64,000 nt of DNA from Euborellia annulipes. Taxonomy: Eukaryota > Arthropoda > Insecta > Dermaptera > Anisolabididae. This document shows, piece by piece, positions 39,101 through 50,600 of this stretch (position 1 is its first letter; each line of letters opens with the position of its first letter). Location of the stretch: assembly GCA_023213315.1 (NCBI GenBank), contig JAKCPI010014256.1, forward strand, positions 1 through 64,000, written 5' to 3'. The notes under the pieces are model-generated. The model was not told where the DNA came from. It saw only the letters and a program-made list of their open reading frames with translations, and did no database searches. A program made the translations under genes and the position numbers.

Positions 39101-42100
39101 ATTCAAAGATAATATACGTAAAGAGGGTTTGGGTAAATTTCAATATTGCCCACAAAGATATGGGTTGGTTTTGAAAAAGTATGGCTTGGGTATAGAGACA
39201 ATTTCTTTAAAACATTTGGCCTGAAGATGACAAGGAGCCGAAACGTTGAAAATCGCCGAAAAAATCGAATAAAAATAAAATATTAATTTTTTTATTTTAA
39301 CTAGATGTTGTTTGAAAAAGATGAAATTTTTTCATCATTGCTCAAATAGAGTGTTCAATATATCGTTTAAGAAAGGACAATTTACGAGATGTGTTTGTGC
39401 TTAAGATTGGGCAAAATTGCGCCCCCTGGAGTCGAACCAGGATCTCCACGTTTTCGCGGTGGGGGGACTACCCTTATCCTAGGGCGCCGGCACAAACTTA
39501 TTTTGTTATATTTTTTTTATTGATAACTTAAATTCTTTTTCTTTAAATTTCACTTTAATAAAGGATAAACTCATTTAATTTAATTTGTTACCGTACTAAA
39601 GCCTTTCCATCTTCGTATATTATTATAATTATTGACATCACAAATGTTAAAAAAAATAAAATTATAAGAATGCGAGATGGCTAATTAAACAAAACCTGAA
39701 GATAAAGTGAGGCGTGTAAAATATAAAAAGATACACCAATTGATATTTCTTTTCTCCGTTTCATCAAAATATTAAATAGGCTGTCTTTCCATAATAAATA
39801 AAAAGTGTTACGTAAAAATGATTTTATTTTCTCCTCAGAGGCATCTGGGATCAACAATCAACTCGTGTCGAGTGATTCTCTTATTTTAAAATATGAGATA
39901 AGAAAATTTAATCCTGGAATGCTCTTTGCAAGATGGTAGTTTATAAATTATTATTATTTACCCTTTGGAGTGGAACGTTTCAACAAAAAATTGTACCTTA
40001 CTCAAGGTACTTAGGCCTGAGGACTCAATTATTTATGGAAAAGTTGCACTCAAAAAGATTTTAAAAAATTCTTATTTTGATTTTTTCATAAAGAATTTGA
40101 GTGATTTTTTATTAAAATTATTTGGAAAAAAAGGGAAATTTGATTTCCTACCTGGGAGCGAATTAGAGGTCGATTCAGAGGCTTGATCGGAGAGAAGGAA
40201 AACGTTCGAAGAAGCTAGAAATTGAAAGAAAATTTGAATAAAAAATAAAAGTCAAACGAAAAATAGAAAAGAATCTTACGTTTAGATAATGAATAAGGTG
40301 GATGCGAGACGGAGCTCTCATCTAAATTAAGAGATTGGTCTTCAAAGGAATCTAAATGACTGTCATCGTCCATATTTTGCTCGTCGTCGAAGTCTATTGG
40401 CTCGACTTTTGTACTCGTTAATGGCGGTTGTTGAAGTCGTGTGGCCAGCTCACAATTTTCAGCAATTAAATTCTCTTTTGGCGAGTTAGAAATTTGCTCT
40501 TCTAATCCTTTTGGCTCGTTATTCTGTGGTCTCAAGATTGGCTCTTGAAGTTTATTTGAATCTAAAATGTCTTGCTGCTGCTGCTGCTGGCCTTTGGCTA
40601 TCTTCGCCGGATTTGCATTCTGAAACGTTGAATTAAATGTTGAAACAAAAAAAAAAAACGTTCAACGTCTGAGGCAATTTAGACTCAATTCAAATAAATT
40701 TTTCCCGCACAAGAAGCGAATGCTTTACCTCTACCCGACAGCGGGTCAGAAAACGAATCAAATAAAAAACACTCAAAAAGTTATATAAGACAAGAAGCCA
40801 TCAGTTAGCAAGTCAAAAGCACAAATGCTTTGTATTTTAAAATAAAAACAACTTCTGATTTAATCAGGTTTTAACCGGCCTGGTTTTAATCCAATTATGA
40901 CCAGTGGTTTTTATTGAGTGACCATTTAATTTTAATTCTGCACTGTGTGAGGGTTTTTTAAAATTAAATTAATAAAAAAAATTTGATTTCAAGGGTTTTA
41001 ATATAGTATCGGAAACTAAAAATATCACGACACAAAAATCTGGTGTGACTGGCCGCACATCACACAACTTTCCCAGGCGAACGAAAAATGGCGCCCCAGT
41101 TGAGCTTCGTCCCCTCCGCCCTCAAAGGCTAGTTACGCCTAAGAAGCCTTGAAATGTAATTTATAATCAAGCAGAGGAATAATATTTATTTATATTTTGT
41201 AGCTCTTTTCCTTCTTGCTTTTTTTACCACAGACAGTCAGACCATTTCCCACTTTTTGGACCCAGAGAACCTCAAAACATGTATTTCCATCAAATTCTCG
41301 TCATCGAATTTGTGACATGTTCGCAAAACATTCTCTCTATAGGCCTATATTAACTTGAAAATTTTAAAAATTTCGACATTTTTATCTTGTCTAACAAATC
41401 TGTGAGTGTTATTTATTGGGGAGGCCAAACATCCCATGGTCCCCGGGAATCGAACCCAGGATCCCCAGGCCACCGGACTCTCGACCTACACCAAGAAAAC
41501 TCACTTCCCCTTATATATATGCAATGGACAGCACGCCTATGCCCCGGAAAGGCTGGAGATCCTGGGTTCGATTCCCGGGGGCCATGGGATGTTTGGCCTC
41601 GCCAATAAATAACACTCACAGATTTGTTAGATATATATCTCAATGACTTTGTTAAGTCCGAAAAGAATCGAGATGTTTTGAATACTAATATCTAATTCAA
41701 AATATATATAAATCTCGAAAATATTTAATTTTTATCTTGGTTTTATATTTAAATTTAATTATTTATTAAAATTATATAGATTTGTTTTAAATTTTCTTCG
41801 AAATGTCTAGGATCAAATGCAGCGCCAAGTCGCTTGTAGCCGCTCTTTAGCCGTGTCTAGTACCTAGATAAAAAATAGTTCTCAATTATTCGTAGGGAGA
41901 GAAAAATTACTACGCACCTTATTTGGTTTATGAACCACTTTGGTTCTCTTTGCTGGAGTAGGTTGATGAGGAACAAAATCGTTTTTCTAAACAAGAAAAA
42001 AAAAAATAATTTTATGGTGAAAAAAAAATTAAGAATAAAATAATAAATACCCCAAAATTATCGGAACTATCATCGCCGGTCAATCCTTTAATTTGTAACA

Positions 42101-43278
42101 TTTCTGCAGTCTTAAGAAAGAGGGTTAAATCCTCTTGATTAACGCTCACTTCGCCTTTATACATAAATTCTAAAATAGCAGTGAGCTCTTTTAAAGAAAC
42201 ATCTTTTAATATAACAATTGGATGTTGGCACGGATTCACCTAAAAATTAAAAAAAAAAACTTATTTCATGACGTTATTAATTTGAATGTGTTCAAATCGA
42301 TGTTACTAAGGCGTAGCACATTCCCACTTTAAATTTAATTTAGGGACAGGTGTATGTGCACGCCAGTTTTCGGGAGAATATTATCTTATTAATAGGTAAA
42401 TAAATACGTAAATAAAGGCCTCCAAATATTTGTCTTTGAGAGGCCCGGGACCCTTAGGACTCGGCAAAAACGGAAAAATTTAGATAAAAAATAAAAATTT
42501 GTCTTTAACAGGCCCCGGGCCCTCGGGATTCAGGGATATAAGGTATCTTAAAAATATTTTTGTGTATGGAGGGGGATATTTAAAAATGAGTCCCCTCTTC
42601 TAGTGTCGCCCCAGGCCCCCAACTGTCTCGGTATGCCTCTCATAGTAATAAGGCATTTTATAAATCAGTGAAGAGTTCAGCCAAAAAAAGAGACTCTGGA
42701 TTCTCAAATGAAACTTTTAAATAAGAAATATCTTCAGAACATTCTGTAAATTGTATTTTCAATAGAAAATTACAATTAATAAATAGGCTAACTAAATATT
42801 TATCAATTTCAAGATGGATATAAATCTCTGGATCAACATCCAGGTCTTACAAGTTGGTTGCCTCTGCGGCGGTAGTCAAGGATTCAACTTTTCTAGATCA
42901 GCTATTTCTTATTTAAGCAACTTCCCAATTTGGCTGGGTGCATCTCGGAATTATAAGATCAATGTATTTAACATTAATATACAATTTTCAGAATAACAGA
43001 AACAAGAGAATTGAAAAATTATTACGTGTATTATCTATGGTTTTGAGATACGGGTATAAAAATAAATTATTTACTTTAAAAAGGGCTTTAAAATAGGGAC
43101 TGCAGATGGAGAGAACAATCTTATGAGCCTGGATGAAATTGCCTTCAGCTGCCAAAGTGACATCGACTAAATCCTCGGCTTGCAATAATGAATGGAACCC
43201 CGTTGATAAATTATTATGATAATTATTCCATCGAAGGGAGAAATGTTCAGTGCTTTCAGGCGTGTCCATATTGTTCAT
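30214..43278 (-). CDS. lola/mod(mdg4)-like BTB transcription factor locus with alternative 3' exons
   Basis: Common coding exons on minus: A 43284-43075 (start codon 43278), B 42239-42051, C 41986-41918, D 40619-40280. A and B encode the BTB domain (about 10-120): [40 protein letters not shown] and LQIKGLTG, closest in feel to Drosophila mod(mdg4) and lola. D is Gln-rich then acidic, with a KVEPIDF motif. D ends one base into a codon. Three downstream last exons all begin with the two missing bases: FLYWCH 35832-35570, C2H2 31422-31166, C2H2 30524-30214, predicting proteins of about 354, 352 and 370 residues. BTB mediates dimerisation; the variable ends choose DNA or partner. A 5' UTR exon must lie upstream of 43284. 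Orthology between lola and mod(mdg4) is unresolved. Confidence 0.9.
31166..31422 (-). CDS. BTB gene alternative last exon: double C2H2 finger (ZF-1)
   Basis: Acceptor TTGATCATTGCAG ends at 31423 on the minus strand. The exon starts with AA, which joins the single base left by exon D. It codes 85 residues to the stop, with [22 protein letters not shown] and [19 protein letters not shown]. The sequence CGKxxRKxSxxKHIxDIH is typical of lola-like isoform exons. Confidence 0.85.
31703..31784. mobile_element. Decayed inverted pair of hammerhead-type repeats
   Basis: The minus-strand half (31703-31735) has GAAACGUC and a GGCU/AGCC stem II, but UCGAUGA in place of the core. The plus half (31751-31784) has CUGAGGA and GAAAC, but then UGUC with a poor stem II. 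It looks like old PLE terminal repeats. It lies in the BTB gene between alternative exons. Confidence 0.5.
31800..32600. other. BTB gene intron, nothing recognised
   Basis: Mixed sequence with G and C runs at 32474-32510. No exon fits the required phase together with a domain, and I see no repeat element. Confidence 0.35.
32606..32672. repeat. TGGTGTGAC hairpin repeat, partial copy
   Basis: AAATTACCGAAAGTAAG, TTGTGTGCAG and GTCACACCAGAT match the right half of the hairpin at 22712-22805. Confidence 0.55.
32673..33853. other. BTB gene intron with simple repeats
   Basis: A (GA)n tract lies at 33124-33151 and TA-rich tracts around 33255 and 33450-33530. No gene or named element is seen. Confidence 0.4.
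33854..33930. mobile_element. PIF/Harbinger-like MITE, end fragment
   Basis: TAA at 33851 precedes GGGCCGGTTGCTTCAGTTCT, the end shared with copies at 28744 and 34311. No matching right end was found, so it is truncated. Confidence 0.5.
34311..34920. mobile_element. PIF/Harbinger-like MITE, copy 2, with a SINE inserted
   Basis: GGGCCGGTTGCTTCAG at 34311 is inverted at the right end, finishing CCGGCCC at 34920, and TAA flanks both sides (34308-34310 and 34921-34923). A 3-bp TAA duplication and GGGCC ends are hallmarks of PIF/Harbinger. The interior is non-coding and carries the SINE at 34569-34797. Confidence 0.75.
34569..34797 (-). mobile_element. tRNA-derived SINE, longest copy
   Basis: On the minus strand the tRNA-like head has GGTGTAGGGGTTAGCG (A box) and GCGGGTTCGGACC (B box), then a body containing GGCTTAAATAAG, GGACCCC and GCCTGAGTTGCCGAAAA, ending in a T/A-rich tail. 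Body-only copies are at 45069-45224 and 63762-63892, and a head fragment is at 6669-6725. Confidence 0.75.
34921..35569. other. BTB gene region downstream of the FLYWCH exon
   Basis: AT-rich sequence with no exon or element that I recognise. It should contain the 3' UTR and polyadenylation site of the FLYWCH isoform; candidate AATAAA-like signals (on minus) are too many in this composition to choose one. Confidence 0.4.
35570..35832 (-). CDS. BTB gene alternative last exon: FLYWCH zinc finger
   Basis: Acceptor (GGTCTGTCCTTAG) ends at 35833 on minus; the exon starts with AT, completing the codon from exon D. It codes 87 residues to the stop. The pattern [35 protein letters not shown] and HNHAPP fits FLYWCH: an aromatic start, W, YxF, W-x-C, C and a late H-x-H. 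FLYWCH isoform exons are the hallmark of Drosophila mod(mdg4), where they bind partners in chromatin insulators. FLYWCH and C2H2 endings at one locus are unusual. Confidence 0.85.
36000..36720. other. BTB gene intron, nothing recognised
   Basis: T and A runs with a short open frame on the plus strand (to 36306, Lys/Arg-rich start) that shows no domain. No element ends were found. Confidence 0.35.
36726..36954. mobile_element. hAT-like MITE
   Basis: The ends CAGTGGCGAAACC and GGTTGCGCCACTG form an inverted repeat with one mismatch. The flanks AATTAATT (36718-36725) and AATCAATT (36955-36962) look like an 8-bp target-site duplication with one change. CAGTGGCG ends and 8-bp duplications are hAT hallmarks. 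C and G runs fill the middle. Confidence 0.75.
37531..37573 (+). ncRNA. Hammerhead-ribozyme-like motif
   Basis: CUGAAGA, an extra A, stem II GGCCAC/GUGGCC (6 bp), then GAAACGUU. Stem I is UUAC/GUAA directly next to the core. An inverted half-copy (to stem II) lies at 37507-37525. Confidence 0.75.
39221..39247 (+). ncRNA. Hammerhead-ribozyme-like motif, weak stem II
   Basis: CUGAAGA, extra U, GAC/GCC (one mismatch in a 3-bp stem), GAAACGUU. The inverted partner at 37300-37330 keeps GGC/GCC in stem II but has lost GAAA, so each half kept a different part. Confidence 0.5.
39419..39488 (-). tRNA. tRNA-like sequence, probably pseudogene or SINE head
   Basis: On the minus strand a cloverleaf can be drawn: acceptor GCGCCC/GGGCGC, D arm GGAT/GUCC with an AAGGGUA loop, T arm CCUGG-UUCGACU-CCAGG. 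The anticodon arm has a mismatch and lacks U33; the loop would read GAA. I would not call it a working tRNA. Confidence 0.4.
41385..41645. repeat. Inverted pair of tRNA-derived SINE units
   Basis: The left unit (minus) and the right unit (plus) both carry GATCCTGGGTTCGATTCCC and end with GCCAATAAATAACACTCAC at the outside. The two face each other with a short centre near 41515. They lie in BTB gene intron 3, between exons C and D. Confidence 0.65.
42241..43074. other. BTB gene intron 1
   Basis: Intron between exons A and B with correct GT-AG ends. The interior is mixed sequence with no element that I can name. Confidence 0.6.
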
Positions 43279-43284
43279 AAATAT

Positions 43285-44635
43285 CTGTAAATAAATACAA
43301 AAATAAAATTAAAATAAATTAGGTGCTAATTGTAAAATTAACCTATTAAATTTTCTTTTTTTAAATATATAAATATTAATGCTTTAAATTAATTATCGAA
43401 ATTTCATAAAAGGGTTATAATTACATATTGCAATTTTATTTCAATAAATTAGTTTTAGTTTTAATAAAATCAAATAAAATGTTTTTGATACCTACATTAT
43501 TTATAGTGTGTGAATTTTTGAAACTTTTAAAATCTTTTTTGTCATTTATAATAAATCATTTTTAAAATCTATCCATTTTAATAGCGATGATTTAAAATGA
43601 TAGAAATAATAATAAGTGGGTGATAAAAAGAAAGAAAAAAAGATAAGATGCGATAAGACGAAGAGGAATCGAATATAGAGCATTGAACCGAGCGATGGGA
43701 CCAAAAGGGGAACGAAGGGGACGGGAACCGACGGGAACCGAGACCGAGACCGAGACCGAGACCGGTGTCAGGTCGGTAACAAAATCATATCGAGGTTATC
43801 TTTAAGAAAGAGAAAGAGAGATACGCCTTTTCATGGGAGAGAAAGAGAAATATCCAAAAAGATTATGAGAGCAATAACAACAGTAAACTCTACTTACTTT
43901 TTCACTTTTTCTCGGTTTTAAGTTTTTTTAATTATTGATGTATTATTTAAATTCTCATTGTTTTGTTTGTTTACAAATAATACATAGATTATTGACCTCC
44001 ATAATTAATTATTCTTATTTCCTAATCGTCATTTGATGTCGTCATAGGAAATTAAAAAATAAATAAATAATTTATAATTATTTAAACAAATAATTTTCGT
44101 AGATTAGATAAAAATTTTATTTTTTAAAAGTTTCTCTTTAAAATAATTTTTTTATAAGTTTATAAATTTTTTTTAATTTCAAAATTTTTTTTTTTTAGAT
44201 TTATTAAAAAAAATTTAAAAATTTAAAACTTTTTTTATTTATTTACTAAAATATAAATTATTATTATTAATTTATATTTATTTATTTATTTAATTATTAT
44301 TCCCTTTGACGGGATGAACGAGAGTGCAAGAGTGTTTTGATCGTTGCTCACTTGACAAAACATAAGGACGGCAAAGAGTACAGGAATGTGATGTGATGTG
44401 ATGTGAGCTGTGAGTGGTGGTTGCAAACGCAAACGCAAACGCAAATGACAGCTGAAGAGCCCAAGAGCCATAAACTCCAAATTAGAGATGATGGAATTTA
44501 AAAAAATCACTTTAGTTGAATTTTGTATGCTCTCGCCTTAACAATTATGTAATTTCCTCATTCAGTTTATTTATATTAAAAGTGGATGTATGGACCGGAT
44601 TATGAAAGAAAAATCAGAATAAACAAAATTTCAAG
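43285..44635. promoter_or_regulatory. Divergent region between the BTB gene and DOP1
   Basis: The first coding exons of the two genes lie 1.36 kb apart on opposite strands, so promoters or 5' UTR exons of both are expected here. A GC-richer island with hexamer tandem repeats (ACCGAG units, 43719-43765) stands out in AT-rich DNA. Short GTGATGTGAT and CAAACG repeats occur near 44390-44445. Function is inferred from position. Confidence 0.45.
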
Positions 44636-47600
44636 ATGAGTTCAATTGCTTTAGAAGAGTATGAGTTGATGAAAGACTCAAAATACCGAGTGTGAGTTTC
44701 TTTATCTTTCAAAAGAGTATTTATTCTTATTAAATTAATTAAATTCAAATTCTTTTCTCTTTAGCTATGTGTCAGCTGTTGACAAAGCCTTAAAGAATTT
44801 TGAATATACAAGCGAATGGGCTGACCTGATTTCAGCTTTGGGCAAATTAAATAAGGTAAATTATTATTTAATTGACAATTACAAATAAGCTTTCTTAATT
44901 TTAATATATGAATGTTTGAAATTGACAATCACTTTTGAGAATAAATTATTAAATCCTTTTCATTTTATATGATAAAACAAATAATAATTGTTCATTTATT
45001 TTCAAGTATAAAATGCACTATTTATAATTCATTAATTATTATTAAATATATTAGAATAAAAAATACTTTTTTTTTTATTTAAAAAAACACTCACACTTTT
45101 TTCTCATTCACACTCACGCACACATTCAGTCTTTTCGGCAACTCAGGCCATATAATACTTTGACGAGTTAATTGGGGGTCCAGCCATTCTTATTTAAACC
45201 ATTTGGTATCCAAAAGAATAAAGAATATATTAACAATGATGTTTTTATTTACATTGTTGAAAATAGGCGCATTTTTTATAATTTTTTCCCTTATCAATAA
45301 AGGGAACAGGATCTTTAATGCCGAAAAAAACCTTAAAAAACAAAAGAAAAATTATAATAGTAATTCATTTGATTAAATACTTTTTAAAAAGAAAAGCAGC
45401 AAATGGGGTTCAGATAAATTCAATCAATCAGGCAGCGATGATCCACGAGGCCTATCTTATCAGATTGTTAACTAATGACTCACAAGCCAAGGGAATATTT
45501 CATCGATCATAGAGTTGGAAAAAACGTTTCCCTAAAACGAGTTTTTATTATCTAAATAAATAATCAATGTTTAATTTGCGATAATGCGAGAGCCATTTTT
45601 AAAAATAAAAAGAAGAAAATTATTTCGTTTTTTTTTTAATTGAAATTTTAAATTATCTCTGAACACCAAACCAATTGCCATGTATTAAAGAAAATCTCGT
45701 GCGTTTATTAATCTATTTCGGTATTCATTAGGGTGGGGGGTGATGCACTAACTCTGAAGCAGCTGTTGATTTTTGGTTCTTGAGCTGGACATAAAGAAGG
45801 GAGATTGGTACCTTTCTCAATAAAGAAGGGAGTCAAGTTCTTGTGCATATTAATATAAAGAGATATTGATTGAGATTGAATTCATTCGATAAAAAGGGAT
45901 TGGAAACACTCTTTACTGAACCATAACCAATTGAAGGAATTGGGAAGAAGACTATCAGGGAGACTCATCAAAGGAAAAGAACGAAAGAGAACAATTATGT
46001 GAGAGAAGAGGACTTCTTGGGACATATAACTGCGGATTGCTTGAAACTTGGCAAGAACAAGTTGAGGATATTAACAGGATTCTTGGCAGGACACTGCAAA
46101 CTGGAAAAGAAAGAAAAATTTTATTTAAAGCCAAGGCCCTTTGGCCACCTTAACAAAATTAAATTTTTTTCTTTCTAAATATACACAAGCATACATATAG
46201 GCCTTCACATCCTTTTGGTTTTCTTTTTTACAAATTTGACACACAATGTAGCATAAGTTACCGACGCGGACAGGTAATGCCCAACAACCATTCTATTGAA
46301 TCCCTTGAATGAGCTATCAGCTGCTGGGAGATCATTCCAGAGTTTCACAAACCTCGCCTGGAACGACCCACCATACAGAATGGTTCTATGCTTGGGCACT
46401 ATTAAATCAAATTTTTTCAGTCTTGATTTGACCGGACTAAAATAATTAACAAAGTCTTCCGTTCAGTATCGTCCTCCCCAACTTCAGGCACGAGGCCTCA
46501 CTCATTTTATCCAACTTCAGCCACCCAAGTTGAAAGTAAGAATTTGAAATGTGGCCGAAGCGGCTAAAGCCCACTATATAGCGAACGCTACTATTCAGAG
46601 CCCTCTGCAGTCTGATGGCTGATATCTGAAATAGGGCAATACCAGGGTCTTAATTAGGGTGGTTTTTATTTTGAGCCCCAGATGGGGTCCCAAGATTTAA
46701 GCCTGTGCAAGGTGGCATTTAGAAACTGTGCCTGGAAGAAATCAACATATGCAGGTTCTGTGAATCGGCAGAAGAGACCTCAAAGATTGTAGAGCCCTGA
46801 TACACAAGAGAAAAAGAGTACGGGGAGCAAATTGTCTGTCATCACAGAAGCTTACTTCCTTAGAGCCTCCTCAGCTTTCTAGAAACCAATCGGTTTGGAA
46901 GAAATACTCTAAATGGGGACTTAGGTCGTAGGAATCGACAATCTACAAAGGGGTATTCCCCTGTGATTATACGTAACTGGGCAGTAGATGAACAACTTTT
47001 TGAAAGGATAAATATAAAAAGAATTGTCTTGTCAGAAAGAAGAAAGTAAGCCATCCCCCAAGATTCAGCAGAGCTAGCGTGCTAATTACAACGATCTGGG
47101 GGACTATCGCCTATTCTTAATATTCCCATCTAAATATAATAAATCTCTAATTACGGCTTTGGCAAAATGAGTCGGGGTTCGTTCAGCACATGTGACCTTT
47201 TAGAGGTGGCTAATCGGATAAGCTGCGGATTACGAATCTAGAGTTGCTATACAACTCGGGTTCAAATCCCAAATGCCGTGAAAATTTCCAAACATTGCCA
47301 ATATCTCCTCTGCCTCTCTGTAATTGGAGTTAATCTCTGTTGAGAGATTTGAGAGATGGGAAAATTAAAAAAAAAAAACGTATTTTTAAGCCAAACCGAT
47401 TGTAACGGCCTTGAATCTGGTATTTAATAAATAATTTTCCTATTTCATAATGTTAGTCCATAATGGACATGCAAACAAAGATGCCGCTCTCTGATAAGAG
47501 GATTATTTTTATTTTTTTTTAAGTAGGTTGATTGGTTATTTTAGAATTTAGTAGTCCAATTCATTTATGGACAAATTTTTATTCAAATTTTAAATGGTCT

Positions 47601-50600
47601 TTAGATGTCAGAAAATAATAATTTTGGCTCCTGCTCCTTTCCTCTTACAAGATTAAAGAGTTGTTCCCGGAGGAGTAATATTACCGGGGCGGGGGGGGGG
47701 GGAGGGGGCAAAAAGGCAAAATTTATGTTTACAAAAATATCTCCGAACTTAAGAAAATGAGATATGAGGAAAAAAATAACAAATATTTCATTTATGAATT
47801 ATGAATTAAAATTTTAATACGTTAGCTGTGATTTTTGTTAAAACAAAAAAATTTCTTATTTTTCAGGTGTTAACAAGTCATATGAAATTTCCTGTGATCC
47901 CGAGAAGGATCAAGATCAGTAAACGTTTGGCCCAATGCATGCATCCAGCTCTCCCTTCTGGCGTACATCTCAAAGCCCTTGAAACTTATGACATTATATT
48001 CAAATGCATGGGCACAAATCGACTCAGCCATGAACTCTTCATCTACAGTGCTGGTATTTCCCTCTCTCTCTCTCTCTCTACTCTTCTCTAGTCTCTACTC
48101 CACTCTCATCTTATCCTTTTTTGATTGCAGGTTTATTTCCACTCCTAGGCCATGCGGCGATGAATGTCCGACCATCTCTGCTTACAGTTTACGAGACACA
48201 CTTTGTCCCTTTGGGCGAGCGATTGAGACCTGGCCTCTCTGGCTTCCTTAGCGGCGTCTTGCCTGGCCTTGAAGAGGGCTCTGATCATTTTGACAGGTCT
48301 TTACTTACTTTATTCTTATTATCCTTTCTTTAAAATAGGAAAAGAGCACAAAAGCTTGATGACGCATGAGAGGAAGCTAATCATTTTTTTTAAATATATT
48401 TATAAAATAGAATATAATCAAATAATTGGCTCCATTTGTTATTCATGGTATTTATTCCCCCGTCATACGGTAATGTTTCCTTTTCCTATAAATTTATACT
48501 TTACATGAGATTATTGGAGAAAATAGCTAATTAGTATCTAAAAAAAAAAAAATTATTATTTTATTCATTTCCAATAATCCTCAACTTTAATTTAGAAAAA
48601 TGAAAGGAAACGCGATGTTTTGGCAGGTAATCCGAATATTTTTATAATTAAAAAATATATTACGAACTTTCAAGAGGCAAATGAAATACAGTCGGCTCTC
48701 GTTAATTCGAAATCCAAAGGAGCACAAGAAAAATTCCAATTTTTTGAACCACTACACAGCATTTTTTCGATTTTACAGCTGAAGAGAGCGAATTATCGAA
48801 AAGTTGGAATTATCGAGAGTCGACTGTACCTGATCAGAATTATGGAGATGCAAAAGGACCAATGGCGGAAAATATGTCTAAGAGAAGACTTAAGAGGGGA
48901 TAAAAGATAAAAAGGCCAGAGAATTGAAGGGAGAAATCTAGAAACTATAAATCAATGGTCTGATCGACGCAAAGTGGAGAAATAACTCAGATGAGTCTAT
49001 AGAGAAGAAGATTTATTTAATTTATTTAATTAAATACGGGTCACGCCCAGTTTACAAATGTATTTACAATAAAAAAAATAATAAAATAGGTGGTTAGAAA
49101 AAAAAACAACAACAAAGACCATCCAACACAAGTACAAAAATTTCAACAAAATTTCAAGCAGAATGCACTTCAGCCAAATGAGTCAGAACACTGCCAACCG
49201 TCACAACACAACAGCCTTTATTTTCTTAATGCTCGTATGGAAAAAGTCCACCTGATCACAATAGATGTTACCCAGTCTATCTAGTCTAGTTATTGGAGCA
49301 TTATAGGCGTAATTTCGATTGCATTGCTCTTCAAGAAAGATGCCCCTATTCCTGGTGTTGTGATTCGTTATTCTAAAGTTAATTTTATTCAGGAGTTCGG
49401 GACAATCGAAGCAATGCAGGATTTTAAATAAAGTTGTTAAGTCTCAAATATTACGCCTATCATTCAGTGGTCTCATGTTCAAGTTGGAGAGCATTTCTTC
49501 GTTGGACAGGTCGCTCACGTCACCTCCAATCTTATACTTTAAATATCTCAGGAATCTATTTTCCACAGACTGGAGACTTCTCGCTCGATTTTCATAGAAA
49601 GGAGACCAGATGTCAGTATTATATTCCAATTTTGATCGGACCAAACAAGAATAGAGGGATTTCAAGGCAGAAACATTCTTGAAAGAGAAGCTAACAGGAA
49701 TGTTGGCGAAGGGTAGACACTGCAAGAGAATAAAGAGATCAAGAAGATTCCTGGAGTGAAGGCCTCTCTCAGAGACAACTTGAGGGAGATCTAGGCGAGG
49801 AATTCACTTCGGATGGAGGATAGAAGGTGCAGAATATGTAGTAGAGAGGAGGAATTACCAAATCACGCCCTACTCATGAGCTCAAGGAACGATCCAAAGC
49901 AACACTGAGAAAGAGACTCAAATGCCCACAAGATGAACCCGAAAGAGAAATCCCTGGCGATATGGAGGATATGGGTCCAAAAAGGACAAATAAATATTAC
50001 GGACTTTGCCAACACCTACCTGGTTCATGAATTTGATGTTAATAAATTTACTCTTTAAGAGCATTGAGATAAATAAATTTCATCAAAAGGGAATGTTAAT
50101 CTAAATATCTCCGTGAATTTTTAAAGGTGATACAGAAAATTTCAAGGCACTATTAAATTGATATTAGTCACAGAATATCTTATTATATTTATTATAATGT
50201 TTTAGCATTCACACTCATAATCACAAGTCAAGTTTTGAAATGATCTTTCTAACAAAGAAGTCTATTATTGTTATAATTATTTATTCTTAATTTTCCCTCT
50301 TTGTTAAAATAATGATAGGGTATTCATTGGAGGAGGCAAAGCCGGCTAAACTGTCGATTACGGATCTGAAGTCTCAAAACTACTCGGGTTCCAATCCAGC
50401 TTACCGCAAATAATTCAACATTGTTAAAGTTTCCTCTTAGAGGGGGAAAGTGGGAGAAAATCGCACCCACAGGCACAAAGGACCCAACTTGAGGAGGTGT
50501 TTGAGGAATGCGGGATGAATCCGACTGGGGAACCCAGGAACCAGAGAACTGCCGAGAGTATTCATTGAAATATACATACATCCTTGAAGGATGAGATGAG

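Larger units (their letters stand above)
37300..39290. mobile_element. Long palindromic element with PLE-type ends
   Basis: The outer ends match inverted: a decayed hammerhead at 37300-37330 (minus) and a better one at 39221-39247 (plus). Inside, about 38390-38700 is inverted at about 38810-39100, with the centre near 38755. A second, tighter pair at 37505-37573 is nested near the left end. No protein is encoded; it appears to be a head-to-head truncated PLE or a MITE-like derivative. It lies in the BTB gene between exon D and the FLYWCH exon. Confidence 0.65.

Noticed and set aside
39419..39488. A working tRNA gene
   Set aside because: T and D arms pair, but the anticodon stem has a mismatch and U33 is missing; GC-rich tRNA-like SINE heads are common in this window.
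39970..40025. Hammerhead from ACGTTTC followed by CCTGAGGAC
   Set aside because: The CUGAGGA is on the opposite strand to the GAAACG, so the parts cannot belong to one motif.
43719..43765. CpG-island promoter
   Set aside because: The GC-rich stretch is a short hexamer tandem repeat under 50 bp; it is noted only as part of the divergent region.
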